Source: JBNAVJ01 sp049700455 (GTDB lineage Bacteria; Bacteroidota; Ignavibacteria; Tepidaquicellales; Tepidaquicellaceae). Taken from it: DNA of 64,000 bases. The stretch covers positions 703,202-767,201 of the forward strand of contig JBNAVJ010000001.1 of the NCBI GenBank assembly GCA_049700455.1, given 5' to 3'. Below, in pieces: positions 16,928-26,191 of the stretch; the first letter of the stretch is position 1, and each line of letters opens with the position of its first letter. A program made the translations under genes and the position numbers. The notes beneath the pieces were generated by a model. That model was not told the DNA's origin. It did no database searches and saw only the letters and a program-made list of their open reading frames with translations.

Positions 16928-17797
16928 GTGAAAAAGCTATTTTTATTGACAATATTCTGTTTGAGTCTTAAAACAGGCTGGACTCAATTTGAAAATGTTG
17001 ACTTAGGTGCAAGGCCTATTTCCTTGAATGGGGCTTTCACTTCAATTGCAGATAATTCCCAGGCAATATTCTATAACCCTTCGGGATTAGGACAGATGTA
17101 TGATAGAGAAATAGCTTTTTTTTACAGCCCTGCTCCTTATGGATTGACTGAACTGGCCATTGCTGCTCTTGCTTATGCTGAACCAACACAATATGGCACA
17201 TTTGGAGTGGGTATTAAAACCTATGGCTTTGAATTATATAAAGAACTAAATGTCTTACTGTCTTATGGGAATAGTTACAAAGGTAAGATTTTTTATGGTC
17301 TGAATTTTAATTTTTATAATCTAAAAATAGAAAATTATAATTCAGCATCAAGTTTTGGATTGGATGTTGGAGCAATGGCGTATTTACATAAATATGTGCG
17401 GTGGGGGTTTATTGCCAAAAATATTACTGGCTCTAAAATTGGAGAATCTAAAGAAAAAATTGCACAGGTTTATCGAACTGGTTTTAATTTTGTTCCTCTT
17501 CAAAACATAAATCTTGTGCTTGAAGTAGAAAAAGATGTAAAATACCCACTTTCTTTTCGTAGTGGAATTGAGTATTCGGTTTTCGATTACCTTGATTTGA
17601 GGTTTGGGGTAGGAAGTGAACCTACAGCTTTTGCCGGCGGTATTGGACTAAGTTATAATCTTTTTCAAATTGATTATGCTCTTACCAAATCTCCTGATCT
17701 CGGTATCACACATCAGGGAACATTAACTGTTAATTTTGGTGGTATTGCCGGCAAGAAAAAAAATCGTGAAAGAATTTATACAACTTTTAAAGATTAA
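16928..17797 (+). CDS. PorV/PorQ family outer-membrane protein
   Basis: A 289-residue outer-membrane barrel protein of the PorV/PorQ (UPF0164/FadL-like) family. The start is GTG. A signal peptide ends near TGWTQ and is followed by the family signature GARPISLNGAFTSIADNSQA and FYNPSGLGQ. Later strands are typical of a barrel (FGVGIKTYGFEL, YGLNFNFYNL, FGVGSEPTAFAGGIGLSYN). In characterised systems PorV shuttles T9SS cargo from the translocon to the surface attachment complex, and PorQ is a related component. This protein is shorter than PorV of Porphyromonas, so it may be a paralogue with another role. It is divergent from the DUF4835 gene and 26 bases upstream of the PfkB gene. Confidence 0.85.
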   Translation: MKKLFLLTIFCLSLKTGWTQFENVDLGARPISLNGAFTSIADNSQAIFYNPSGLGQMYDREIAFFYSPAPYGLTELAIAALAYAEPTQYGTFGVGIKTYGFELYKELNVLLSYGNSYKGKIFYGLNFNFYNLKIENYNSASSFGLDVGAMAYLHKYVRWGFIAKNITGSKIGESKEKIAQVYRTGFNFVPLQNINLVLEVEKDVKYPLSFRSGIEYSVFDYLDLRFGVGSEPTAFAGGIGLSYNLFQIDYALTKSPDLGITHQGTLTVNFGGIAGKKKNRERIYTTFKD

Positions 17798-17823
17798 TTC
17801 TAACCTCAGTAATATAACTTATA

Positions 17824-18756
17824 ATGAACTTCATTGTAATAGGGGAACCCTGTGTTGATTTAATCCATAAAGCAGATGGGAGCGTTACTCGTAGCTACGG
17901 TGGAATACTTTATTCATTAATATCTCTTGCAATACTTGCTAAAAAAGATACTGTATATCCTGTAATGAATGTAGGGATTGATGAGGCTGACAATATACTC
18001 GGATTACTTGCTAATTATCCTAATATAAAAACGGACGGTATAAACATAGTTGACCATAAAACCCGCAAGGTTAATCTTTATTACAATATGTATAATTCTG
18101 GCCGCTCAGCAAGATTTGAACGTTCAACTGAACCTACATATACCCTTGAGTATGATGCAATTGAGAAATTTTTGCAGGGGACTGATAGTATTCTTATTAA
18201 TATGATTTCTGGAATTGATATTACTCTGGAAACTTTTCAGAAAATACGTAACGTTTTTACAGGCTATATTCATATAGATATTCATAACCTGGTTATGAAA
18301 ACTAATCCCGATGGCACAAGAGAACACACTCATCTGGAACAGTGGCGTGAGTGGTGTAAGCTTCCTGATACTGTTCAAATGAACGAATTTGAGGTAGTAA
18401 GTCTGTCAAGGACGATAAAAAATGAATATAAGATAGTTGAAGAAATCTTAATTAATTTGAAGGGAAACTCTAAGGGAGTTGTTATAACCAGAGGTAAGAT
18501 GGGAGCAACAGGTTATATTAGAACTCTAAAGAGATTCGGAATAGAAGAATTTTTTGATATTGAAAGACACGATGTAGAATCTCCTGCAGTGGATAACTTT
18601 GTTGATAGTACTGGTTGTGGGGATGTGTTTGCATCCGCTTTTACTTTTGATTTTTCTAAAAGTAGGGACTTTTTAAAAGCACTTTATTATGCAACTCGAA
18701 TTGCTTCCTTAAATGCAACTCTGGAGGGTGTTGAACAACTTAATAGATTAAAATGA
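17824..18756 (+). CDS. PfkB-family carbohydrate kinase
   Basis: A 310-residue cytosolic kinase of the ribokinase/PfkB superfamily. It has the N-terminal substrate region (GEPCVDLIHKADG and RSYGGILYSLISLA), VVITRGKMGA in the nucleotide region, and the C-terminal signature DSTGCGDVFASAF, where Asp267 is the likely catalytic base. The usual alanine of the GAGD motif is cysteine here. It probably phosphorylates a sugar or sugar nucleoside; the substrate cannot be assigned. Its stop overlaps the rfbD-like start by 4 bases (ATGA), and serS follows, so three cytosolic genes are likely co-transcribed. The pairing with an NDP-sugar reductase hints at nucleotide-sugar metabolism. Confidence 0.85.
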   Translation: MNFIVIGEPCVDLIHKADGSVTRSYGGILYSLISLAILAKKDTVYPVMNVGIDEADNILGLLANYPNIKTDGINIVDHKTRKVNLYYNMYNSGRSARFERSTEPTYTLEYDAIEKFLQGTDSILINMISGIDITLETFQKIRNVFTGYIHIDIHNLVMKTNPDGTREHTHLEQWREWCKLPDTVQMNEFEVVSLSRTIKNEYKIVEEILINLKGNSKGVVITRGKMGATGYIRTLKRFGIEEFFDIERHDVESPAVDNFVDSTGCGDVFASAFTFDFSKSRDFLKALYYATRIASLNATLEGVEQLNRLK

Positions 18757-19670
18757 CTAAAACTCAAATAAAAAAAATTCTGGTAACAGGTTCAAACGGA
18801 TTATTGGGGCAAGCTATTAGTAAAGTTTTTGAAGAAGAATCGGATTTTGATTTATTATTGACTTCAATAGAAGACAGGTCTTTTGTGAGAAGTAAATATC
18901 AATACCAGAGGCTTGATATTACAAATAGAAAGGAAATCAGAGAAATAGTAAATTCCTTTAACCCTGAAGTGATTGTTAATTGTGCAGCGTTCACCGATGT
19001 GGATAAATGTGAAACAGAAAAGGTCCTGTGCTGGAAATTGAATGTTGATGCTGTAAAAAATCTTATTCTTGCAGCTCGTCCAAGAAGAATCAAATTAGTC
19101 CATTATTCTACTGATTATATATTTGATGGGAAAAATGGTCCTTATTCCGAAGATGCAATTCCTTCTCCGATTTCTTTTTATGGCAGATCAAAATTGGCAA
19201 GTGAGAATGCAATATATACAAGCGGAATTAACTTTTTAATTATTAGAACAATGATTCTATTTGGAAAAGGTGAAAATGTAAAGCCAAATTTTGCATTATG
19301 GTTGGTGGAGAAATTAAGAAATAGAGAGCCAGTATACATTGCAGATGATATGTATGGAAATTCTACACACGTGAGTGACCTTGCCTACGGAACATTAAAA
19401 GCTATAGAGAAAAATGTCTCTGGTGTGTATAATATAGCTGGAGCGGATATAAAATCCCGATATGAATTTGCTATTACTCTTTGTGAAGTTTTTGGTTTTG
19501 ATAAACGGCTTATCAATCGTGTTAAAACGAAGGATCTTAACCTGCTTGCTCATAGACCTTTGAAATCTGGATTAATTACTCTGAAGGCTGTTACTGAGTT
19601 GGGATTTAAACCAATGGACACTTTGGAGTCACTTAGGCTACTTAAATATGAACTTGAAGATAAAATTTAA
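18753..19670 (+). CDS. rfbD: dTDP-4-dehydrorhamnose reductase-like NAD(P)-dependent sugar epimerase/reductase
   Basis: A 305-residue extended short-chain dehydrogenase of the RmlD/RfbD group, which reduces dTDP-4-keto-rhamnose to dTDP-rhamnose for surface polysaccharide. Visible are the nucleotide-binding GSNGLLGQAI, NCAAFTDVDKCE (characteristic of RmlD), HYSTDYIFDGKNGPYSE with the Tyr-Lys pair in FYGRSKLASE, and a C-terminal region with HRPLKSGL. No rfbA, rfbB or rfbC is in the window, so rhamnose synthesis would depend on genes elsewhere. The same fold also serves other NDP-sugars, so the symbol is given with moderate confidence. It overlaps the PfkB gene by 4 bases and ends 5 bases before serS. 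Confidence 0.8.
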   Translation: MTKTQIKKILVTGSNGLLGQAISKVFEEESDFDLLLTSIEDRSFVRSKYQYQRLDITNRKEIREIVNSFNPEVIVNCAAFTDVDKCETEKVLCWKLNVDAVKNLILAARPRRIKLVHYSTDYIFDGKNGPYSEDAIPSPISFYGRSKLASENAIYTSGINFLIIRTMILFGKGENVKPNFALWLVEKLRNREPVYIADDMYGNSTHVSDLAYGTLKAIEKNVSGVYNIAGADIKSRYEFAITLCEVFGFDKRLINRVKTKDLNLLAHRPLKSGLITLKAVTELGFKPMDTLESLRLLKYELEDKI

Positions 19671-19675
19671 TTTAT

Positions 19676-20953
19676 ATGCTGGATATAAAATTACTTAGAG
19701 AAAAACCCGATTATGTAAAAGTAAAGCTTGCTTTACGTAATGAAGATTTGTCGGTGTTGGGTGAATTATCTGTACTTGATCAGAAAAGGATTGAAGTTAT
19801 ACGGAAAGTTGAAGCTTTACGGGAACTAAGGAATAAAGTGTCTAATGAAATTGGTATAATGAAAAAAAATAAGCTTGATGTTGCAGAAAAAGTTGCTGAG
19901 ATGAAGAAGGTTTCTGATGAAATTAAAACTCTTGATGATGAGCAATCAGATATTGAACAAAAGATTCAAAATTTGCTTTACTATATACCGGCGTTGCCAG
20001 ATGAGTCTGTTCCCGTAGGAAAAACTTCTGATGATAACGTTGTTGTTCGAACGGTAGGGAAAAAAAGGGAATTCAATTTTTCGGTTAGAGATCACCTTGA
20101 GTTGGGGAAGATTAATGATATTATAGATTTCGAGCGTGGTGCAAAAATTACAGGAAGTGGCTTTCCTCTTTATAAAGGAAAAGGGGCAACACTTGAGCGG
20201 GCGTTGATTAACCTTATGCTGGATACACATATTGTTGAAAACGGTTATAGAGAAGTATTGACACCAGTGCTTGTTAATAGGAGCTCTATGGAAGCAGCGG
20301 AAAAAGTCCCCAAATTTGAAGAGGATATGTATCACATTATGCCTGATGACTTATTTGCTATCCCCACAGCTGAGGTCCCAATTATTAATATACATAGAGA
20401 TGAAATATTGAAGGAAGACGATTTGCCCTTGAAATATTGTGGTTTTACAAATTGCTTCCGTCGTGAAGCTGGCAGTTACGGAAAAGAAACTAAAGGGTTC
20501 CTTCGTGTTCATCAGTTTAATAAAGTAGAACTTATTAATTTTTGTAAACCAGAGGATTCTTATTTGGAATTAGAAAAAATGGTCATGGATGCTTGCAGAA
20601 TTCTTGATAAACTCGAGCTACATTATAGAATTATTGAACTTTGCACTGGGGATTTAGGGTTTGCAGCAAGTAAATGCTACGATATTGAAGTCTGGTCGTA
20701 TGCGGAAAACAAATGGCTTGAGGCTTCTTCGGTGAGTAATTGTACTGACTTCCAGTCCAGACGTGGTAAAATCCGTTATAAAAAGCTACTGGAGAATGGA
20801 AAGTCCAGAACTGAATATGTCCATATCCTGAATGGGTCTGGACTTGCTACATCAAGACTTATGGTTTCTCTCCTAGAAACATATCAAACAGAAGATGGCC
20901 ATATAGTTATTCCCAATGCTTTACGTAAATATTTAACATTTGATATTATTTAA
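19676..20953 (+). CDS. serS: Seryl-tRNA synthetase
   Basis: SerS charges tRNA-Ser with serine. The 425 residues include the N-terminal antiparallel coiled-coil arm that grips the tRNA (about residues 30-100, rich in Lys, Glu and Leu), then the class II catalytic core. Motif 2 is CFRREAGSYGKETKGFLRVH and motif 3 is NGSGLATSRLMVSLLE. The PTAEVP sequence that binds serine is also present. The length is normal and no residue is missing. The ATG at 19676 begins 5 bases after the rfbD stop and the protein opens MLDIKLLREKP, as in other SerS proteins. Confidence 0.98.
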   Translation: MLDIKLLREKPDYVKVKLALRNEDLSVLGELSVLDQKRIEVIRKVEALRELRNKVSNEIGIMKKNKLDVAEKVAEMKKVSDEIKTLDDEQSDIEQKIQNLLYYIPALPDESVPVGKTSDDNVVVRTVGKKREFNFSVRDHLELGKINDIIDFERGAKITGSGFPLYKGKGATLERALINLMLDTHIVENGYREVLTPVLVNRSSMEAAEKVPKFEEDMYHIMPDDLFAIPTAEVPIINIHRDEILKEDDLPLKYCGFTNCFRREAGSYGKETKGFLRVHQFNKVELINFCKPEDSYLELEKMVMDACRILDKLELHYRIIELCTGDLGFAASKCYDIEVWSYAENKWLEASSVSNCTDFQSRRGKIRYKKLLENGKSRTEYVHILNGSGLATSRLMVSLLETYQTEDGHIVIPNALRKYLTFDII

Positions 20954-20957
20954 AAAA

Positions 20958-21932
20958 ATGAAGCTAAAACAAATAGTAATAATTTCTCTTGTAACTTTTT
21001 CTCTTTGTACGAGGGCTACAGTAGCTCAGGTGGAAGATATTCTTGGAGTAACATTAGAAAATATTGATGATTATACTGGAAACACAGCCATTACTAGAAT
21101 AAAAAACTCTCTACTTGCCTTGCCTATTAAAACAACCACTAGAATTGTATTTCAATGTAAAGGAAATAATCCACTTATTCCCAACCCTGAAGATTATAAT
21201 CAAGTTGTGCCCAATATCAAACAGGTCTCTCGAATTATGGGGCTCGTTCTTGATAGTTGGTATTGGGATTCAAATAATGTTAGAAGATTTGATTATAACT
21301 CCGTAATTCAAAGAACACAGGCATTTATTAATGAACCATCGCTTGCTTCTAACGTTGATATCTGGGAAATAGGCAATGAAGTGAATGGAGAATGGTTATT
21401 TAACGGGAATTGGCTGGAAGTTATGAGAACGGTTAATGATGCTTGTACTCTTGTTAAGAATAGCGGAAAAAAAACAGCACTTACACTTTATTATAACACA
21501 GCAGATTGTGTCCCGGATAGTGCATATTTAATATTTGTGTGGACAAATAAGTTTCTCTCTCTTTATCCTGATATTGTGAATAAATTGGATTATGTATTTG
21601 TTTCTTATTACTATGATCCTTGTGAAACCTCATCCCCAAACTGGCAAGAAGTATTTACCTGGTTACAAAGGAAATTTCCCCATGCCTATCTTGGTATTGG
21701 TGAATGTGGTTGGGTTCTTAATAACCAAATTGAAAAAAAACTTGAGGTCATAAACAATTTTTATTCATTACAAGTCCAAACCCCTGTTCTTTCAGGCACT
21801 TATGTGCGAGGAAACTTTTACTGGACTTACCAACAGGATTGTGTTCCAAACTATGCTACAAATTCTCTTTGGTTAGCAATTTACAACAATGTTTTAAGAT
21901 GGAAGGGAGGATACAAACCAGAGAGTGAATAA
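20958..21932 (+). CDS. Secreted glycoside-hydrolase-like protein (clan GH-A TIM barrel)
   Basis: A protein of about 324 residues that starts 4 bases after serS. The ATG at 20958 gives a proper signal peptide (MKLKQIVIISLV, ending near TVAQ); a TTG 18 bases upstream lies inside serS and is rejected. The fold looks like a clan GH-A glycosidase barrel. WEIGNEVNGEW places Glu141 as the acid/base in the usual Asn-Glu pair, and LGIGECGW places Glu249 as the nucleophile. I cannot assign a GH number. Location is probably periplasmic or extracellular, but there is no T9SS tail. It is convergent with nuoJ with a single base between the stop codons. Confidence 0.72.
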   Translation: MKLKQIVIISLVTFSLCTRATVAQVEDILGVTLENIDDYTGNTAITRIKNSLLALPIKTTTRIVFQCKGNNPLIPNPEDYNQVVPNIKQVSRIMGLVLDSWYWDSNNVRRFDYNSVIQRTQAFINEPSLASNVDIWEIGNEVNGEWLFNGNWLEVMRTVNDACTLVKNSGKKTALTLYYNTADCVPDSAYLIFVWTNKFLSLYPDIVNKLDYVFVSYYYDPCETSSPNWQEVFTWLQRKFPHAYLGIGECGWVLNNQIEKKLEVINNFYSLQVQTPVLSGTYVRGNFYWTYQQDCVPNYATNSLWLAIYNNVLRWKGGYKPESE

Positions 21933-21933
21933 G

Positions 21934-22452
21934 TTACTCAAATTTCTTTTTAGCCAGTACTACAGTCCCGATAACCGCAACAAGTAAAAGCATTCCAGCA
22001 ATTAATACATGGAATGAATAGGCTGTAAAAAGAGCTTTGCCGAGGGTTTCAGCCTGACCAATAACAAGTGCGTTTGAGCTTAGTTTGATATCCTTCTTAT
22101 CAATGCCATAATAGAAGGTAACAAAAAGTAATCCTCCAAGTAAAATTGAAAGAAGTAGTGAGGTAACCTTTTTATAAGTGAATCTTTCTGAAAGTTTTGT
22201 CTCTTCCTGAAGATTAAGTAACATTATAACAAACAAAAATAAAACCATAATAGCTCCAGTATATACAATTATTTGAATAACTGCAATAAACTGAGCTTTG
22301 AGTAATAAATAAAGACCTGAGATACAAAAGAAGTTAACAATCAAAAATAAAACACTTACCACAGGATTTCTCCGTGTAATCATCATAATAGCAGCAAATA
22401 CAGCTATTAGACCCAATAGCAAAAATAGATAAAATCTAACTTCATGTTGCAT
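21934..22452 (-). CDS. nuoJ: NADH-quinone oxidoreductase subunit J (isolated copy)
   Basis: NuoJ is a membrane-arm subunit of respiratory complex I. The 172 residues hold five membrane segments. The conserved region of TM3 is IVYTGAIMVLFLFVIMLLNL, which includes the pi-bulge helix important for coupling in complex I. The start (MQHEVRFYLFLLLGL) is supported by the membrane topology. What is odd is the context: no other nuo gene is nearby, with a secreted glycosidase gene on one side and a 203-bp gap then a metalloprotein gene on the other. Either complex I genes are scattered in this genome or this is a second copy. Confidence 0.9.
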   Translation of the reverse strand: MQHEVRFYLFLLLGLIAVFAAIMMITRRNPVVSVLFLIVNFFCISGLYLLLKAQFIAVIQIIVYTGAIMVLFLFVIMLLNLQEETKLSERFTYKKVTSLLLSILLGGLLFVTFYYGIDKKDIKLSSNALVIGQAETLGKALFTAYSFHVLIAGMLLLVAVIGTVVLAKKKFE

Positions 22453-22655
22453 AACTATATTTTATAATATAATATAAAATATATTAATTAAATTTTCAGT
22501 TAACTAAATTGCAACAAGATTAATCAATTTAATATTTGTTTTGAGTTAGATAAAAACCAGGATATCTATGCAATTAGGTTATTTTTATTGTCCAAAATGT
22601 CTATATTAATTTATTAACAACCGTTGTTAAACTTTTGTAGATCAAAAACGTAAGG

Positions 22656-23342
22656 ATGTTACACTTTCAAAAAGAAATACCTATAGAGAAGATAGTTTAC
22701 ACACGAAGGAAATCTATTGCTTTACATATCACAGAGAATGCTACTCTGGTTATCAGAGCTCCTTATTTTACACCTCAAAGTATTATCAAAGATGTTGTAG
22801 GACGCCATTATAAATGGATAGTTAAAAAGCGTAATGAAATTCTTAAGCTCAAATCTTATAGGCCCCTTGCTAAATTTATTGATGGAGAAAAGTACTTGTA
22901 TCTTGGAAAGTATTTTGAGTTAGAAATTATTAATACACAAAGCAACAAACTTGTATTTAATGGGAAATTTTTTCTTTCAAAATCTCTGTTATCCCGGGCA
23001 AGAAAAATGTTTATACAGTGGTATATTGATAGAGCCCAGGAAATAATTCCTAAAAGACTTTCGGAACTTGCTTCAGAAAATAATTTTCAATATTATAAGG
23101 TCAGAATAACACGAGCAGAAAAAAGGTGGGGGTCATGTTCAAGTAAGGGTAATTTGAATTTTTCTTGGCGATTAGTAATGGCTTCTCCCAAAGTAATAGA
23201 TTACGTTATTATCCATGAACTTGTACATCTCGAAATTAAAAATCATTCAAAGAAATTCTGGACTAAAGTTAAATCTCTAATGCCTGAGTATAAACAGCAG
23301 CAACAATGGCTTAAAACAAATCAATACGAAATGTTACTATAG
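22656..23342 (+). CDS. YgjP-like M48-type metallopeptidase (DUF45)
   Basis: A 228-residue cytosolic protein of the YgjP/DUF45 family. The zinc-binding motif is IIHELVHLEIKNHSKKFW, with His187, Glu188 and His191 as the HExxH core and a further His in NHSKKFW. Upstream are the conserved RRKSIALHI and TRAEKRWGSCSSKGNLNFSW segments that define the family. Members are annotated as M48 family metallopeptidases, but true peptidase activity has not been settled for most of them. It is preceded by a 203-bp gap holding its own probable promoter and stands alone. Confidence 0.87.
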   Translation: MLHFQKEIPIEKIVYTRRKSIALHITENATLVIRAPYFTPQSIIKDVVGRHYKWIVKKRNEILKLKSYRPLAKFIDGEKYLYLGKYFELEIINTQSNKLVFNGKFFLSKSLLSRARKMFIQWYIDRAQEIIPKRLSELASENNFQYYKVRITRAEKRWGSCSSKGNLNFSWRLVMASPKVIDYVIIHELVHLEIKNHSKKFWTKVKSLMPEYKQQQQWLKTNQYEMLL

Positions 23343-23418
23343 GAAGGGAGATAACAGTTTTTTTATCTATTATCCTATTTAGCTAATATAAATTTAGTTT
23401 TTTATTGACAGCCTGATA

Positions 23419-23447
23419 AAAATTTTCTATTTCACAGAGAAAATTTT
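23419..23447. terminator. A/T-rich hairpin downstream of the YgjP-like gene
   Basis: Ten perfect base pairs (AAAATTTTCT with AGAAAATTTT) enclose a 9-base loop, 77 bases after the stop codon. Almost all pairs are A-T and no clear T run follows on the plus strand, so this is a weak candidate that chance could explain. Confidence 0.3.
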
Positions 23448-23528
23448 AAAAAACAAGTAGCATCTTCTCATCAGAATGGAGACTTTTAGATGCCTTTAGT
23501 ATCAAATGCAAAATAAATATTTTTGTAA

Positions 23529-25208
23529 GTGTATAAATTTTTAATATTATATATTGTTTTTCTCTTTATTTTCTCATCTGGGGTATTTTCGCAGGAAGAA
23601 GATAGTGTTATTTATTTTAACAAAGATGCTCTAAGCAATTTTATTGATGGAACAGTATCAGAATTGCGTAATGAAAATGAAACAGCCCTATACTACTTTA
23701 ATAATGCTTTAAAACTTGAGAATTCAGCAGGTATTCATTTTGTTTTGTCTAAGGTCTATTATAAATTATTGAGATATCAAGATGCTTTACTGGAAATTCA
23801 TTATGCTTTGAAGCTATCTCCAGATAATATTGAATATCTTAACCATCTTAGTAGGGTCTATTATGCTTTGAGAAATTATAATGAGGTTATTAAAACCTAT
23901 GAAACAATTATAAAGATTGATTCATTTAATGTTACTGCATTATATAGTCTTGGCAGAATATATGAAGAAATTAATCAGCCCTCGAAAGCTGTTGCCTATT
24001 ATGAGAAAGTAATAGATGAATATGGGTTTGATATAGAGGTCCTGCGCAGGATGTATACAATATATCTCGGGTTTAAAGACTACCAAAAATGTATTGAAAT
24101 CCTGAAATATGCTCTTTTGTTAGATCCCTATAATCAGTATTTTAAACAAATGCTGGCAGATGTATATACCCTTGTAAATGATAATGAAGCAGCAATTAAA
24201 ATTTATGAAGATCTTCTAAGGCTCAATCCCTCAGATAAAAATATCAAGACGGAATTGATTAAAGCATACTTTAAACTGAATGAAATAGACAAAGGATTTA
24301 AAAACTTCGCTAAAACTCTTGGTAAAGATTCTTTATCTTATTTTGAAAAATTACAAGTTGCGGAATTATACTATGGTCTAATTCAACAGGATAAATCTAT
24401 TGAACCGGTTGCTCACAATATATTTATTTATCTCCAGAACCAATATCCTTATGAATCATTACCATATTTATACTTAGGGATACTTGATGTATCTTATTCT
24501 CTTCCCAGAGCAAAACAATACTTTGATAAGGCAATTCAATTATCTGATACTAACAAAGAAATTTGTCTTCAAGCGATAAATAGTTATTTCAGTGCGAATT
24601 ATAATTCTGAAGCGTTATCATTACTGGACAAAATTTATTATAGATATTCTGATGATTTCAGTACAAATTATTTATATGGTCTCGTGCTTCAGCGGTTAGG
24701 GGAAGTCTCAGAGTCATTAAGATACTATTTAAAAGCATTAGAAAAAGAACCTGATAATATTCCGCTGTTGTCAACAATTGCTATGGTTTATAATACCTTG
24801 AAAAGGTATGATGAATCAGATGAGATTCACGAGCGCGCTTTGGAAATTGAGCCTGATAATGCTTTAGTTCTCAATAATTATGCTTATAATCTTTCGGTAA
24901 GAGGAGTTAATTTAGTTAAGGCGTTAAGTATGGCAAAAAGAGCTATTGAGAAAGAACCAAACAGTGCTTCTTTTCTTGATACTTTTGGCTGGGTTTTATA
25001 TAAAATGAAAGATTTTGTGAATGCAAGAATATATATTGAGAAATCTCTTTCAATTAATCCCCAAAATTGGGTGGTGTTGGATCACTATGGAGATATCCTT
25101 TCGGCGTTGGGTTATCAGGAAGAAGCAAAAAACGCCTGGATTAGAGCACTGAAGATAAATCCTGATAGTGAAGAGATAAAAGGTAAAATCAATAATTTAA
25201 CTAAATAA
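23529..25208 (+). CDS. Exported TPR-repeat protein
   Basis: A 559-residue protein starting with GTG and a signal peptide that ends near SSGVFSQ. The rest is a chain of tetratricopeptide repeats, around twelve or more by eye, each about 34 residues (for example VTALYSLGRIYEEINQPSKA, SLRYYLKALEKEPDN and DESDEIHERALEIEPDN). The C-terminal units (SASFLDTFGWVLYKMKDFVNA) resemble those of bacterial TPR proteins found beside outer-membrane assembly genes. It is a protein-interaction scaffold, probably periplasmic. It ends 10 bases before trxB and is likely in the same transcript. The partner cannot be told from sequence. Confidence 0.85.
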   Translation: MYKFLILYIVFLFIFSSGVFSQEEDSVIYFNKDALSNFIDGTVSELRNENETALYYFNNALKLENSAGIHFVLSKVYYKLLRYQDALLEIHYALKLSPDNIEYLNHLSRVYYALRNYNEVIKTYETIIKIDSFNVTALYSLGRIYEEINQPSKAVAYYEKVIDEYGFDIEVLRRMYTIYLGFKDYQKCIEILKYALLLDPYNQYFKQMLADVYTLVNDNEAAIKIYEDLLRLNPSDKNIKTELIKAYFKLNEIDKGFKNFAKTLGKDSLSYFEKLQVAELYYGLIQQDKSIEPVAHNIFIYLQNQYPYESLPYLYLGILDVSYSLPRAKQYFDKAIQLSDTNKEICLQAINSYFSANYNSEALSLLDKIYYRYSDDFSTNYLYGLVLQRLGEVSESLRYYLKALEKEPDNIPLLSTIAMVYNTLKRYDESDEIHERALEIEPDNALVLNNYAYNLSVRGVNLVKALSMAKRAIEKEPNSASFLDTFGWVLYKMKDFVNARIYIEKSLSINPQNWVVLDHYGDILSALGYQEEAKNAWIRALKINPDSEEIKGKINNLTK

Positions 25209-25218
25209 AATATCAAAA

Positions 25219-26172
25219 ATGACAGAACAAAACAATCATTACAAAGTACTGATTATAGGCTCAGGTCCTGCTGGATTTACGGCTGCTTTGTATGCAGCAC
25301 GTGCAAACTTGAATCCAATTGTGTTTGAAGGAAGTCAGCCGGGAGGGCAACTTATGATTACGACAGAAGTAGAAAATTTCCCTGGTTTTGAACACGGAAT
25401 TCAGGGACCTGTTTTAATGGAAACAATGAGAAAACAAGCTCAAAGATTTGGTGCCAAAACGGTTTTTAAATCTATTGCAAGAGTTGATTTTTCTAAAAGG
25501 CCGTTTGAACTATTTAGTGATGATGGTGTAAAATATACCGCTGATGCTGTTATTGTTGCTACTGGTGCTTCAGCTAAATTGTTAGGACTTGAGTCCGAAA
25601 GTAAGTATATGGGATTTGGCGTATCAGCTTGTGCAACTTGTGATGGATTTTTCTTTCGTAATCAGAGAGTTATAGTTGTTGGTGGAGGGGATACAGCTAT
25701 GGAAGAAGCAAATTACCTGGCTAATCTATGTTCTGAAGTTACTATTGTCCATAGGAGAGATGGATTTAGAGCTTCTAAGATTATGCTTGAAAAAGCCAAG
25801 AAAAATCCAAAGATTAAATTTATACTGGATACTGTTATTGATGAAATTCTCGGTAAAGAAGAAAAAGGCAAGAAGTTTGTAACTGGCGCAAGGTTGAAAA
25901 ATGTTAAGACTGGTGAAATTACTAATTTTGAATGTGAAGGTATTTTTATAGCTATAGGACATAAACCTAATACTGATATATTCAAAGAATGGTTAGATAT
26001 GGATGAGATTGGGTATTTGAAAACAGAAAAATCTTCCACCAAGACAAATATTGCAGGGGTATTTGCTTGTGGAGATGCTCAGGATAGTTACTACCGACAG
26101 GCGATTACTGCTGCGGGTACAGGTTGTATGGCAGCAATAGATGCTGAAAGATATCTTGCTTCTTTAGAATAA
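25219..26172 (+). CDS. trxB: Thioredoxin-disulfide reductase
   Basis: TrxB passes electrons from NADPH to thioredoxin. The 317 residues show the FAD-binding GSGPAGFTAALYAARAN, the redox-active Cys138-Ala-Thr-Cys141 in SACATCDGFFF, the NADPH-binding VVGGGDTAMEEANYL with the arginine-containing VHRRDGFRAS, and the C-terminal FAD motif FACGDAQDSYYRQAITAAGTG. The length is typical and all functional residues are present. It follows the TPR gene after 10 bases. A hairpin just downstream (26192-26228) probably ends the transcript. Confidence 0.97.
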   Translation: MTEQNNHYKVLIIGSGPAGFTAALYAARANLNPIVFEGSQPGGQLMITTEVENFPGFEHGIQGPVLMETMRKQAQRFGAKTVFKSIARVDFSKRPFELFSDDGVKYTADAVIVATGASAKLLGLESESKYMGFGVSACATCDGFFFRNQRVIVVGGGDTAMEEANYLANLCSEVTIVHRRDGFRASKIMLEKAKKNPKIKFILDTVIDEILGKEEKGKKFVTGARLKNVKTGEITNFECEGIFIAIGHKPNTDIFKEWLDMDEIGYLKTEKSSTKTNIAGVFACGDAQDSYYRQAITAAGTGCMAAIDAERYLASLE

Positions 26173-26191
26173 ACTCAACACATTAAATTTG

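Noticed and set aside
19946..20335. 129-residue minus-strand frame opposite serS
   Set aside because: It lies wholly inside serS, whose sequence is conserved from end to end.
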